The notes under the pieces were generated by a model, which searched no databases, had not been told where the DNA came from, and saw nothing but the letters and a program-made list of their open reading frames with translations. Shown here in pieces: positions 1 through 10,990 of a stretch of DNA of 26,358 bases (the stretch's first letter is position 1; each line of letters starts with the position of its first letter). The translations under genes were made by a program, and so were the position numbers. The DNA is from Parasitella parasitica (lineage: Eukaryota > Mucoromycota > Mucoromycetes > Mucorales > Mucoraceae): contig MU619368.1 in assembly GCA_025201805.1 (NCBI GenBank), positions 50,257-76,614 of the forward strand. Reading direction: 5' to 3'.

Positions 1-712
1 AATCTGAATTTCAATTATTTTAAATGGGAGACCTCCAAGCTGGTTTCCCAGGCGAGTTTCCCAGCATACTTTTTTTAGATAACTCTTATTTATAAATATA
101 CAAGACTGATGTAAACAAATGGTTGATCTACAACGTTGCACAAGATCAAAGTATACAAGCGGCGATACTCAGAAATTCAATCTCTTTTGAATATTTCATA
201 CTCTATCTCAAAGCCTTGAAACAATACATATGTGCTCATATTCAAACAAGAATTTGAGCTTGACTCGAAAGACCCCAAAAGTATCAGCATTGAATGCAGA
301 TATTTGGCGCTAGTTACAATTAGCCTAGACAGTATTTACGCTGAAGGATGTTGATAAGGCAGACTACGTGAAGCTGGAACGAGAAAACAAGGTAATAGAA
401 AACTCATGCGGACGCCAACAAGCAAAATCAAGCGCTGAGTGAATATACGGCTTCAAAACTGTCATGAAATACTCAAAACTGAGAATAATTTGTGAACTCG
501 TCAATATTGCCATATCCGTAAACTCATATATGCATGATGTGATATGCATTTATTATATGGACCCTTCTGCCTTCAAACGGCACAATTTGGCACAATTGAA
601 AACATGGCATTTAGGGTCTCTTTGTCCTAATTAAAATAGTCGGTTGGTTTGAGCAAATAAAAAAAAAAAAAAGACAGAGAGGGTATCCTCTTTATTATAA
701 TTATAATTATAT
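1..712. other. Spacer downstream of PRP16, no supported gene
   Basis: I see no gene here. Reading frames are short and lack recognisable protein character. A short plus-strand stretch around 340-410 reads like a charged helix and is followed by a GTAATAG donor-like site, but it is closed by an in-frame stop just upstream and cannot be extended. The right end (about 660-712) contains an A-run and the minus-strand AATAAA of the PRP16 gene, so 3' UTR probably occupies part of this spacer. Confidence 0.5.
691..696 (-). terminator. PRP16 polyadenylation signal (AATAAA)
   Basis: The minus strand reads AATAAA 17 to 22 bases after the PRP16 stop codon, in a very AT-rich tract. This is the canonical poly(A) signal sequence. 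The closeness to the stop implies a very short 3' UTR if this copy is the one used. Confidence 0.5.
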
Positions 713-3700
713 CTACAATCCCAAGCCTCTTCTTCTGGGCGTACGCATATCCCTGGCGCCAGGAGTCGCAATACGACCAGCACGAGCAGTATTCTGTCTT
801 TTCAAAAGGGCTTCTGCTTCGGTCTTTTCTTCACGCTCACGAGCTAGAATGGCAATGTGATTAGTATGGCAATAATCAGGTAGCCAGCAAACTTACCAAG
901 CTTCATTTCCATCTCCATGTTGAGACGAGATTCAGTAGCAATGTTGGCCATACGCTTCTCTCTTTGTCCGTAGTTTCGATCGCGATCGCGAATAGAAAAG
1001 AACATCGGACCCAATTCAGCCAACCAAAAGGGATCGACAGATGTTACGCATTGCATATATTCTTTAGATGTCAAAACTAACTCGTGGTACACTACATAAT
1101 CAGGAGTAAACCCTGCGCCAAACAATGCACTCGTAGGGTGAAGATGACATTTCATGCCACTTCTGCAATTGATGTATTCACCAATACCCTTCAGCTTTGC
1201 AGCCTGGTGGAAATAGGCCGAGCATATGCATTTGCTACGAAAGAAAGCGCAATGTGAGTATACAATAGTTAAACATGCTGCCAGCTTTCTTTACCGGATA
1301 ATGTCCCAGTCAGTGCCACATGAGATATACGGCATCTTAATAGTCTTCATAATATCCATCAGTTGAGAGCGCACTTCTCTGGCTTTGCGCATTGCTTTAG
1401 GATGCACAAAATGCTTTGTGCACCAGTCATCACGGTAATGGTTGATCTTCCATTGTGTATAAACATGGAGCAGAGTTAAATGATCACTTTCAGGCACAAA
1501 GAACTTTTCTCTTGCCGCATCTGATTCCTCCATGCGCTCCTTGGGTCTGTAAAAGACAGAGGGAACAGACAACATGGATACAATCGTAAGCACCTCTGCT
1601 GTGCAACCTTGTTCTTCTGCGGCAATCAGCATTTTGGCAAGAGATGGATCAAGAGGGAATTCGTTCATCTTTTTGCCAGCATCCGTCAATTCCCCAGTGT
1701 TGTCAAACGCATTGATGATCCAAAGCTGGTACATGGAATTCAGGATATTCTCTTGAGGGGGAGGATCCATAAAGTCAAACTCCAGAAGATTCTTAACGCC
1801 TAAAGATTTCAGCTGTAAAACGACGCTTGCAAGATTTGTACGTTGGATTTCAGGAATAGTGTTTACAAACATTTCGTTTCTGTAAGCATCCTCTGTATAC
1901 AAGCGATAGGCGACACTGTGGAATAAACATTAGTAAATATCTTTATGATAGCAAAGCTTTTTTTTTTCTTCTTCTTCTTTTCTTACCCAGGGCCAGTTCT
2001 ACCAGCACGACCACTACGTTGGTTTGCATTGGCTTGACTGATGGGAGTTACCTGGAGAGCGTCCATACCAATACGAGGATTGTATACTTTAAGCTTACAA
2101 TAGCCAGTGTCAACAACGTACATAATACCATCGACGGTTAGCGAAGTTTCAGCAATGTTAGTCGCAACGATTACTTTTCTTGCGTTATTTTCGGCTCTTT
2201 GAAAGATCTTTGCCTGCAAATCAGCAGGCAATTGTGAATAGATGGGTAAAATAGCTAATGGAGGAGGCTCGTCAAGCTGTTCTAAACGCTCTGTTAATGC
2301 TGAGCATGTTGCTTCGATATCCTCTTGGCCAGTCATGAATATCAGTATGTCACCAGCAGGCTGCGACAAATGAATGGCTAGCGTTTGCTTTACAGCACTG
2401 TCAACGTAGTCTTCGCAGGATGTCTTGCTGAACAAAGTGTCCACAGGAAAAGTACGGCCAGGAATAAAGAAGCAGGGGGCATTGCCAAAGAACTGAGAGA
2501 AGCGATCAGCATTCATAGTAGCGGACGTTACGATTAGCTTTAGATCTCTTCGACGAGCAAGCACTTTCTTTAAAAGACCCATTAATACATCAGTGTTCAA
2601 GGCACGTTCGTGCGCTTCGTCCATAATAATGGCGCTATACTGATCCAGATCAGGAGAGTTCATAGACTCGCGCAGCAGAATACCATCAGTCATGTAACGG
2701 ATAAGCGTGTTTTCAGATGTTTGATCTTCGAAACGAATCGTGTAACCGACCGTATCACCCAGTTCACAGCCCATTTCCTCAGCAACACGCTTTGCAACAG
2801 ACATGGCTGCGACACGACGAGGCTGTGTACAGCTCACTTTACCATACTTTGTGTATCCGTCTTCATGTAGGTATTGCGTCAATTGAGTGGTTTTGCCAGA
2901 GCCAGTTTCGCCCACAATAATGACAACTTGGTTGTCTCGCACCACCTTGAGCAGATCTTCGCGAACAGCAAACACGGGCAGGAACTCTCTCTGTTCGCGC
3001 ATTGTCCTTGTACGTGCAAACTCACTGGCAGCTTCAGATGACTTTAAATGAGACGCAAACTTGGAATCTCCCCTGGCGTCGTCTTGGTCGCCATTCTGCG
3101 ATTCTTGCTCCTTTTTGCCCTTAACGCCCATTACATTACCCAATGTTGTACCAGCGAGGTCAAATTTGCTCGCTTTTGCACGCTCTGCTTGCTCTCTCTT
3201 CTCCCTAACAAGTCGACTGCCTTTACGAGAGATGATGGCCATATCGGACGTAGGGTCTCTAACATGCTGCACAGCTTCTAGCTGTTTGGTAAACACCATG
3301 CGACCATCCAAAAAGGGCGGTTTGATATCATGGACCAAGAGATGAACCCGACTCTGTAATTAGATAAACTGTCAATTTGACGTTCATAGCCCCCTCCTCT
3401 ATGCATTTGCAATGTATACCTCGTTCTCTTCATCAAAATCTGTATCTACTTCAATCTGTTGTGCTACACCTGAACTCAGCATTCGACTTGCCTCCCACAT
3501 GTCCGTATCTCGATTGTATTGAGCTTGGCGAGCAGAAAGCTTCTTCATCTGCTTTTGCGCTAGTTCTTCCTCCTTGTGCTTATCATGCGACTCGTACTCG
3601 GCAAAGGCGTTATGCGTATCATCAGCAGCGCCATTGTCTTCCATTTGATACCACTCACGGTCCAACTGAGCTTGTTCTTCCTCCCATCTTCGTCGATCCT

Positions 3701-4873
3701 CATCGTCACCTTCGAATTCTTCAGGATACTCTAACGCAACTTCGTCATAAGCGGTCGATCGAACAGCAGGCGTCATGTAATCCCAGGTTCGCCTTACTGC
3801 AGCAGTTGCAGCACCGGTCGACTGTCGAATACCACTGTCATGTCTACCTGGTGTCATGTTACCTGCAGATTGTCGAGGTGTAAAGGCTCCTTGGTTTTGT
3901 GGGGTCAAGCTGGTCCATTGGCTACGTTTAAACAAACCGCCACGTCTACCTGGTGTTTCTGATCCGTCTCTAAAAGACGAAGGAGTACTTGAACCACTTT
4001 TACTGCCATGTTTGTCGTCTGATCTTCTGTCACGGTCATCTCTACGGTCTCTCCCATATCTGTCTCGATCTCTGTGGTGGTCTCTGTCCCGGTCCCTATC
4101 ATCTCGGCGGCTTTTATTGTCATAATGGCTGCTTCCTCTATGTCTATCCTTCCTCTTCATATCTTCCATTCTTTTCAGCGCTGACTCTGATATGCCGCCC
4201 GGATTCGAGGGTGTTTCCATCCTTTGCGACCTGTAATTTGGGCGTCTTCTTTGGATCCTGTCGTCCGCTTCAATATCATCGTTAACATTAGTCTCCTCCT
4301 CCTCGTCGTCGTCGTCCCAAGTCATTCTAACTTTTTTATCAGCTACTGGGGAAGGAGCTGTTGCTGCTGCATCCGCTAGACGTTTTTTGCGTGCAAGCTC
4401 ATCTAATCCAAGCAACGATTTGTTGGGTAATACTGGTACTTTAAAAATAGGTCGGTCTTCGTCTGCTTTGGAGGATTTGTTCTTTTTGGTGATGAGGCCA
4501 CCGGGTAAGTTGTTCCCTAGTACGAGAACTTCGTTCTGGGTTGTATTCGCATCAGGTTGAACGGGTTTGGAGTTGTCGCTGCTTGACTTTTGCTTTTCTT
4601 GCTGTTTCTGGTTATTTATTTTGGTGTACGTTTCTGCTAAAAACTCTTTACTAAACCTTCCAAATGTGCTACAAACTAACAAAAAGATGTTGAGTGATTG
4701 ATTGATGGAGCAATTGAGTAAAATGTCCCAGTACCTTTACTGAATTTATCAAAATCTCTGTTGGTTTCTGCGAACTGTATCACTTTTTTAGCAATCAAAT
4801 CATTAGGATTTGTTAAATTCAAAGCTCTAGAGATGTCGACAGCGATATCGTGAACAAAATCGTCGCTTAACAT
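713..4873 (-). CDS. PRP16: Pre-mRNA-splicing DEAH-box ATP-dependent RNA helicase PRP16 (DHX38)
   Basis: Six exons on the minus strand: 4873-4735, 4675-3420, 3353-1987, 1915-1295, 1234-897 and 843-713, total 3852 nt and 1283 aa, close to human DHX38 (1227 aa). All five introns are GT-AG and 53 to 71 bp. Family role: PRP16 remodels the spliceosome between the two catalytic steps, in the nucleus. Seen in sequence: a low-complexity N-terminus with an Arg/Asp-rich tract near residues 220-275; Walker A GETGSGKT at about 613-620; DEAH at 710-713; SAT at 742-744; motif [14 protein letters not shown] at about 909-920; then the winged-helix/ratchet and OB-fold regions, including the strongly conserved [15 protein letters not shown] block spanning the fourth intron junction. 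The ATG at 4873 is chosen because frames further upstream have only non-ATG starts. The N-terminal Arg/Asp tract and the conserved block before the helicase core separate it from PRP2, PRP22 and PRP43. Confidence 0.95.
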
Positions 4874-5689
4874 GTTGTAATTAGATGAAAGAGAGTGCTT
4901 TGCTTGAACCAAAATTTATTTTAGAACGATTGAAAACGTCACGTAAATGTAATGTATTGGTTGTTGTTGTCTTTCATTCTACTTTTAAAATGACAACAGT
5001 AGGGTTTAGTGCAGGCAAAGGAGACTCTGATGTTGTCTATTCGTTTTTTTTTTTATGAAACTAGATCATTCAAATAATGTTAGATGGAAGTGGTTGGCAT
5101 GAACTTGATGCAAGCATTCAAAAATTCTTAATTTTAAGATTTTGTCTGCTTAAGGCTGAGATTAATCTGGTTTGATTTTTTTTTTTGTCAAAACCGTCAT
5201 TTTGGCCATTTTTTGACATTGTTGAACCTTCTTCGAAAATTTCAAAGCAGAGTTTCTTACTTTTTGCACAATCAAAAAACATGATAATACGCAGAATTTG
5301 TTTCTCTATCAAATGGTAAAAAAAAACTTTAGTTTTATCGAAAAAAATTATAACTAAAATTATGTATTTAAAAAACAAATATTAGCTAAAAAGTCAACAT
5401 TCTCAATAAACTTTTTAAAATTCAAACATTTGATCTGGTTAGGCCGATTCTTAGCTTTATTTGTCTCTCACACTGTTTTATGATTTAAAGCAATTTTTAT
5501 GACGAAAATGCGAAAAATCCTTATTTTTCGTTTTTGAATGAGGGTATACAAGGGATTTTGGACGGTTAAAAAAATGCCAGCCAAATTTATTTAATTTTCA
5601 GAAAATACGTGCTTGAGAGGTTAAACCAAATGTTAAAGCTAGGAAAACGTTACTGATCACATGCAAATGTATTTTGTTTGTAAATAAAT
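4874..5689. other. AT-rich spacer upstream of PRP16
   Basis: This spacer lies upstream of the PRP16 start. No gene is supported. The stretch from about 5040 to 5640 is strongly AT-rich with A and T runs and a perfect 8-bp stem (CGAAAAAT at 5511-5518, ATTTTTCG at 5523-5530). Minus-strand frames here (for example 5118-5378) are Lys/Phe/Ile-rich, as expected from AT-rich noncoding DNA. It could be a decayed dispersed repeat, but I see no terminal repeats or target-site duplication. The first 100-200 bp from 4874 presumably hold the PRP16 promoter. Confidence 0.45.
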
Positions 5690-5971
5690 CTATTCTGCCA
5701 CTCCTTGATATGATGTGGGTGTACCTCTATCATTTGAGCAGTTTTTTGTTGTATAATCGATTGCGTTTTTATGCCAAATATCTTTATTCGTTGGAAAACA
5801 ATTTTTAGAAGGAATTGGTAAACGTACGGCAAGTGGATGAATAAGGTTTACAAACCGTTTTGTGGAGTGTTGTTTCACATTGTCCTGCTTTTTTGTATCA
5901 TCGTAAACGTAATATACAAAAGATACAAGAGCAAAGCTTACTAGCGTCAAATGCAAAGAGACATCATGCAT
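5690..5971 (-). CDS. Small single-pass membrane protein, possible MICOS subunit Mic12/QIL1-like (tentative, frame may be broken)
   Basis: An ATG-started frame of 93 aa with a hydrophobic N-terminal segment (about residues 5-23) ending in YYVYDD, then a polar region with LPIPSKNCFP and KDIWHKN near residues 51-68. From memory this order (N-terminal membrane helix, YD-type residues, a Pro-rich stretch, then a D-x-W motif followed by a C-terminal helix) resembles MICOS13/QIL1 and yeast Mic12, which shape mitochondrial cristae junctions. The match is weak. The frame ends about 27 residues after the Trp, whereas a neighbouring minus-strand frame (stop at 5650) carries a helix with EW at the spacing where the family has its C-terminal helix. 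The two frames are separated by one base at a five-A run (5766-5770), so a frameshift or sequencing error is possible. An upstream ATG at 6037-6039 joined by a GT-AG intron (5941-6032) is an alternative start. Confidence 0.35.
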   Translation of the reverse strand: MHDVSLHLTLVSFALVSFVYYVYDDTKKQDNVKQHSTKRFVNLIHPLAVRLPIPSKNCFPTNKDIWHKNAIDYTTKNCSNDRGTPTSYQGVAE

Positions 5972-6271
5972 TAACTAGTAAATTTTCTATGCTGTTTTTC
6001 GATTCTTTTAACACATACTCAGACTACCTTACCTTCCATCTTGTGCAACAGCCTATTTATTGGCAAACGGGTGAACTAGAACTTTTTTTTTTTTTCGAGT
6101 GTAGGGCATAGTTTTATTTTTCGATTTTTTATACAAAAAAGAGGTAAACAGATTGAAGAACAGTATATACATTGATTCAAACAGGGCTCATCAATGCCTT
6201 ATAAGAATTGCGTTTGCTTTGATTTTGGAATAGGCAAACCAAGTGATTAAAACGGTAATAAAAAATGAGAT
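5972..6271. other. Spacer between UPS1 3' end and the small membrane-protein candidate
   Basis: 300 bp with no convincing gene. It contains a T-run near 6082-6094 and should include the UPS1 3' UTR and, if the 93-aa frame is real, its promoter. Plus-strand frames beginning here run into DNA antisense to UPS1 and are not supported. Confidence 0.4.
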
Positions 6272-7079
6272 TCAGGATTGTTGAGCAGGTGCAAGGAAAG
6301 GAACTCGACCAGCCTGTTTTTCACGGATCATTTGCAAAATGTGTTGCATTCCTTTACGAGCCTGATGAAGATACAGTTAGTGCAAAGTGTCAAAATGATG
6401 CTACCGGATGCCAAATTACCTTTGCAGCATTTGCAATGAAGCTGCTTTGACCAAAGCCTTCGATGCGGCCAGTCATACCCCAGCCAAACTTTGACACGAT
6501 GCGAGCTTCTGTCTTGCAGGCTGTCCAGTCTTTGTTTTGCTCATGTTGTTTGAATATCTGGGTTTCTTCGATTTGCATGATGCGAACATGATTCAAATTC
6601 TTGGTGCGAGTTACCATTGTCTTGTTTCTAGGATCAACTTCTGATTCTTCGATAATGAATGTTTCCGAGTTTTTGAGAAACTATGCCAGAGAGAGGTTAG
6701 CTATCATCTTGTTGACACATGAACAATTGGGCATCCATCTACCTTTTCAGGGAACCATTTGGGAGCCTTTCCCTTCTTCAAGACGAGTCTTGTTGTCTTG
6801 AGGACGCCGTTTTCATCAACGTAACGATCCAAGACATCAACGGCAAGAACTAAGAGGGTTAAAAAAAAACAGGTTTAACACACTATGCACGACTGAATAA
6901 TGTGATAATGACTATTTACCATGTGAGGCGAAAGGATTAGGGTATCTCAACCAAAAGGCTAGGGTTACATTTTGCCATTGGTAACTAGCAAAAGAATTAA
7001 TTGGAGTCAATACAAGACATCAAATGTGATTGCAACACACATACTCATAATCAAAAACATGTTGATAAAACTTGACCAT
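6272..7079 (-). CDS. UPS1: PRELI/MSF1-domain mitochondrial intermembrane-space lipid transfer protein (Ups1/PRELID1-like)
   Basis: Five exons on the minus strand: 7079-7045, 6984-6920, 6849-6743, 6680-6420 and 6361-6272, total 558 nt and 185 aa, the usual size for the family. Introns are GT-AG, 58 to 70 bp. Family role: with the Mdm35/TRIAP1 partner, Ups1-type proteins carry phosphatidic acid from outer to inner mitochondrial membrane for cardiolipin synthesis. Seen in sequence: an MVKFYQHVF start, the RYPNPFASHV block at about residues 23-32, LAVDVLDRYVDENG, KTTRLVLKKGKAPKW, ESEVDPRNKTM, TRTKNLNHVRIMQIEE, and a C-terminal amphipathic helix. RYPNP, K(T)TRL and TRN-type motifs together define the PRELI domain. 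The K-G-K-x-P-x-W and N-H/I-M-x-V/I-E-E pattern is closer to yeast Ups1 than to Ups2/SLMO. Exon 1 is only 35 bp. It shares a 282-bp divergent promoter with the bZIP gene. Confidence 0.92.
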
Positions 7080-7361
7080 TTTTTTTTATGTAAATGTTGT
7101 AAAGAGAAAAAAAAAACGTTTAAGGCTAAACTGAGGGGGGTGGTGTATTTCTAAACAAGAAAAAATAAGAGATTCACTGACAGCAAGGGTAAAACCAAAC
7201 CATTTGCATACAAATCTACCTCTGGCGGTGACTGTCCGAGACCAGGTTGATTCAGAGTCTTTATTGGCCATATGTCGCAAGACTCCAATACATTAATCAG
7301 CAAAGAAAGAGCTGGAATCGTTTCCTTTTTCTTCCTTTTCTCAAAAAACTTTTTAAAAAAA
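7080..7361. promoter_or_regulatory. Divergent promoter region, UPS1 / bZIP gene
   Basis: 282 bp between two oppositely oriented start codons, so both core promoters and both 5' UTRs must fit here unless they overlap the genes. A pyrimidine-rich tract (about 7318-7340) followed by an A-run precedes the bZIP ATG, a common leader composition in fungi. I see no clean TATA box and no clear TTACTAA-type Yap site, so autoregulation by the adjacent bZIP factor is not shown. Confidence 0.5.
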
Positions 7362-8887
7362 ATGTCCTCGAGCTCGAATCCCAACATGACACCTTCTGAT
7401 GTTCTTCAGCTCAACCTGAACGACTCAGCACTCGACCTGCTGAACGCTGCTATTGCTAGCCATCAAGTCAAAATTGATAACAACAATAGTAAAGCATCTG
7501 GTTCAGCCAACAACGAAAAAAATGATTCCCCGTCTCCTAGCAACGCCTCAACTCATGGTAAAATCATTTGGTGCTTCTGATAAGCATGAATTTTTTGTTA
7601 ACGTTTTCTCTGAATAGTGGCTCATGCAAAGAGAGAGCTCGATAAAGGTATTTCTTATTTTGGTAAAAGCGATTCGTAATCTTTCCCCTAATAGCACATC
7701 ATTTATCTTAGATGAGGAAACATCAACTACTGCACCCAAGCGTGCGGGTCGTAAACCACTAGATAAATCACAGATATCAGTAAGAAGTGTAACATTTGTG
7801 TTTATACCTTCCCTCCTTCTAATGTCAAAATGTGGCGTAGGATTCTCCACTTGATCCTAAACAAAAGAGAAAGGCACAAAACAGAGCTGCTCAGCGTGCA
7901 TTCAGAGATCGCAAAGAGAAACATGTTGCAGAATTGCAGGCTCGTATTGCAGAATTGGAGGCGTTGAATGCAACAAAAGACGAAGATCTCATCAAAGAAA
8001 ACGAACAATTGAAGGAGATGCTGCAGAAACTTCAGGAGGAAAACTATGCTCTCAAGGGAGCTCAATTTACGTTTGAATTTCCTGTCAATGACTCTGCTGC
8101 ATTTAATAATAAGCATGCTGCTACTTCTGTTACAAACACTACCGCTAATGACAATAGTAACACGTACCATACTACAACAAGCAGCAGTAGTATGAGCAGC
8201 AATAATAGCTACAGTGGTGAAGATGCAGAGCATTCGCCTTTGTCGAATTCCCACACACATGAAGATGATTCTACAAGTGCAGATACTCCAGTGAATTCGG
8301 CATTTTCAGCAGAACCGTTGCAATTTGGATTAATATCGCCACCACAGCACCAACAGCAAGCGCTTTTTGCCAAAAACCTGGATTTCTTTGCCATGTCTGA
8401 TAATTCTGGTCTCGGCCTTCAGCAGCAACAACAAATAAACAGCTTTCCTACTGGAGATCTCTTTCACGGGAAAGATGATTTATTTGCAAATTATCATGCC
8501 CCTTCAACAGGCAGTGCGAATGACGATTTCCTATTTGCAAATGAAGATCTGTCCAGCTTATTCGGTGGCACTGATGACCTCTTTGGCTTTGACAACAGCG
8601 CCCAATTTAATCTGAACGCTCAATTTGGCCTGCCCGAAACGCCAGCAAGCCGCCGCCTTTATCTCACATCCGATAAAAAGGAAAAGCTTCTAAGCAAATT
8701 AAAGCAAGGACAACAAGAAGGAAAACACATCTATGAAGTACATCAAGATATTAAGCAGGAGTGCCCTGACTTCAACTTGGATGCACTTTGCGACGAGCTC
8801 AAAAAGAAGGCTTCTTGTAGTTTAAGCTCGTATCCACTTACTGACCACGATGTGGATGCTTTCGTGAAGTGTTTGGATCGTGTTTAA
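7362..8887 (+). CDS. Yap1/Pap1-type AP-1-like bZIP transcription factor (oxidative stress)
   Basis: Four exons: 7362-7557, 7618-7647, 7712-7779 and 7841-8887, total 1341 nt and 446 aa. Introns are 60, 64 and 61 bp; exon 2 is a 30-bp micro-exon. Basic region at about residues 104-125 contains QNRAAQRAFRDRK, the Pap1/Yap signature (N-x-x-A-Q-x-A-F-R), followed by a leucine zipper with heptad-like repeats to about residue 150. A long Ser/Asn/Gln-rich middle has acidic-hydrophobic DDLF repeats (candidate activation segments). The C-terminus is a PAP1-type cysteine-rich domain: Cys406, Cys415 and Cys424 at C-x8-C-x8-C spacing, plus Cys442, with LDALCDEL as the likely nuclear export signal. In yeast and fission yeast, peroxide-driven disulphides mask this signal and the factor accumulates in the nucleus. 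Odd: no cysteine occurs before residue 406, so the N-terminal cysteine domain of Yap1 is absent. Confidence 0.93.
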
Positions 8888-9017
8888 ATCAATTGTTTAT
8901 ATATATATCATCGTCTCTTTCTTTTTCATGTAAATCGTCTCTTTTCATGTCTTTCGTTTTCTTTTTATTAATATAATTATTCATGTCAAACCCCATCAAA
9001 AAATATGCACTCTTTGC
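8888..9017. terminator. Convergent 3' region, bZIP gene / URC4
   Basis: Only 130 bp separate the bZIP stop from the URC4 stop on the opposite strand. The region is T-rich on the plus strand with TATATATATA near 8898-8909 and ATTAATATAATTATT near 8966-8982, compositions typical of fungal 3' ends. Both 3' UTRs must be short or overlap antisense. Confidence 0.45.
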
Positions 9018-10475
9018 TTAGAAAATAACTCTTTTACTCATTTTGATAACAATCGGTGGTTCATGAGTGTTTGGTCTTGAAATTTCTGCTAATTCTCTTC
9101 CTGCACTCCAGGTTCCACCTTGAATAAGTTGACTTAACGAAAGGTCTTTTTTGGTCAGCCTCAAAGACTGACGAACAGGTTCAGCAATAAGGTCTAGATA
9201 GGCTACAGTCAATGCACGCCATTCAGTCACCACAGGGTCCGACATATCAAACATCGGAGCAACCTCCATTTTTGGCTGGTCTGGTAGCAGAGAATTCTCA
9301 TGATAGTTTTGAATACCACGTTCGTAATCTTGCGGCTTCAGCGTTAAAAATCCAGTATCTATCAGTAAGCCACCATTACAATAATCGGGAAGGGGTGTCA
9401 ATAAATCAGTGCCCTCAATAGTTGCACCGAGTAACTTTTCCATAGGTTCAATTATAGAATAGACAAGCCATTGAGAGAGCTTATGGAAAGATACTAACTG
9501 ATCACCATTGGAGATGGCATCACACTTCCAGACATCGCCGAGACCACTGATACCACAGATGTTATCTTCGGATGCCCATAATTCACCCATTTCTTGAACA
9601 ACAGGCCATAATGTTTCAATACTAATTAAAGGGCCCTTTTTTGTTTTTATGGTAGTAGGATGTTCAAGCAGGTAGTCTAATATTCACAAGAAAATGAGTA
9701 TTCTTCAAGAATAAAGGATTTTAAGCAATATTGTTATATAATTTACCCATTAAGTTTCCTGGCCGTTGCACAGTTTTACCAAAATAGTCCTTGCGGTTCT
9801 GTAACACCAAACCAAGATGGTTCAACACTTCATGGCGCTCATCGATTCCCTCAAACGAATTTGTTTTAGAAAATTGAAGACCATCGCGTAGAGTTTTTAA
9901 AGAAAGATTAGACAAAGCCTCAGCTATAAAAATTTCAATGGATGAGTTCATGATCATAAATTAGCCATAATGTTGGGTTACTTACAGTCAACTCGATGAG
10001 GCTGTGTTGGATCGCTTGAGAATACTCCCTTTACAAATAATTCTAAAATCGCAATTGCAATGCCGTCTTTTCTTTTGAAAGTTCTACCAGTAGACTCTTC
10101 AGTAAATGTCCAAGTTTGGCATGGCTTCATGTCCATAAGCACTGCGATAACCAAAATATCGATGAGCTTCCGTGTTTGTTCTAATTTATCTTGACCGAGG
10201 CTCGACCAAGTCTGAAGCAAGCCATTGAGACGAGGTCTTCCGCCAATATCAAAATGACGCCATCTGCCATATACTGGGATATCTGAAGGTCTATCATAGT
10301 CTCTCTTGATCATAGAAATTACTAATTGAACCATCTCTTCAAGTTTTGATTGATCGATATCAAAATGCTTCAACTGATTTCGAGCGGCTGCTTCTTGAAC
10401 TTTGAAACATCTTTCACGCACTGAATTTAGACTGAGTAAAAAGTCATCAGGGGATGTGCCATGGTATGAAGCCAT
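9018..10475 (-). CDS. URC4: Uracil catabolism protein 4 homologue (DUF1688)
   Basis: Three exons on the minus strand: 10475-9986, 9923-9747 and 9676-9018, total 1326 nt and 441 aa. Introns are GT-AG, 62 and 70 bp. The family (DUF1688/URC4) was defined in the URC pyrimidine-degradation pathway of the yeast Lachancea kluyveri, where URC4 is required to use uracil as nitrogen source; its exact reaction is not established. Seen in sequence: the GRWRHFDIGGRPRL block near residues 75-88, a middle RPGNLMDYLLEHP block spanning intron 2, SGLGDVWKCD, FHKLSQWLVYSIIEP, the YCNGGLLID block, then TEWRALTVAYLD and a C-terminal GGTWSAGRE block. These segments in this order are diagnostic of DUF1688. Start: the ATG at 10475 opens the conserved N-terminal helix and lies just after an AT-rich leader. 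It is divergent from MMS19 with 770 bp between starts. Confidence 0.9.
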
Positions 10476-10990
10476 ATGATATAATATTAATCAATTTAAA
10501 GAAAAAAAATAAAAAAAGGAAAAAAGTAGGTTTGCATCGCTGGCATCAATTACCAATCCATTTTATAGATAATTTAATCTTTTATTTGTGCACACACAAG
10601 ATAGTTTGGGTTACTCAAGATTAAGGGAGAATGATGGTTGAATAATGATAATACAAGTGTAGTACTGACAGTAATGAAGAAGCAAAAAATAAAATTGGGT
10701 GGCCAACAATCTTTTGATGAATGCATTTTCTGATGCTTCTTTGAGCTGAATGCCATGTGATCATCACCATAATATACAAGTTTTTTTTAAATGTCAAATA
10801 AGATTCAGGAGAAGCGACAGAGAGGGGGCAAAAGCCAAGTTCGGTGAGAATTAACATCTCCTTAAAAATAAACAAAAGCACAGTGTATCACCATCAAATT
10901 TATTATTTTTAACCTGACTACTATATTACAAAAAAATAAGATTCTCTATTCTCTCCAATCCCTCCTCACCTCCCTTTTTCGAGCGAAATT

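Noticed and set aside
3377-3883. 168-aa plus-strand frame
   Set aside because: It is fully antisense to PRP16 exon 2; its residues reflect the codon use of the real gene on the other strand.
7802-8260. 152-aa minus-strand frame
   Set aside because: It is antisense to the bZIP coding exon; Ser/Cys/Leu-rich composition is what the Ser/Glu/Lys-rich sense codons produce in reverse.
10574-10881. Minus-strand frames of 60 and 86 aa between URC4 and MMS19
   Set aside because: They overlap in different frames, are rich in residues expected from AT-rich DNA, and match nothing I recognise; only one starts with a usable ATG.
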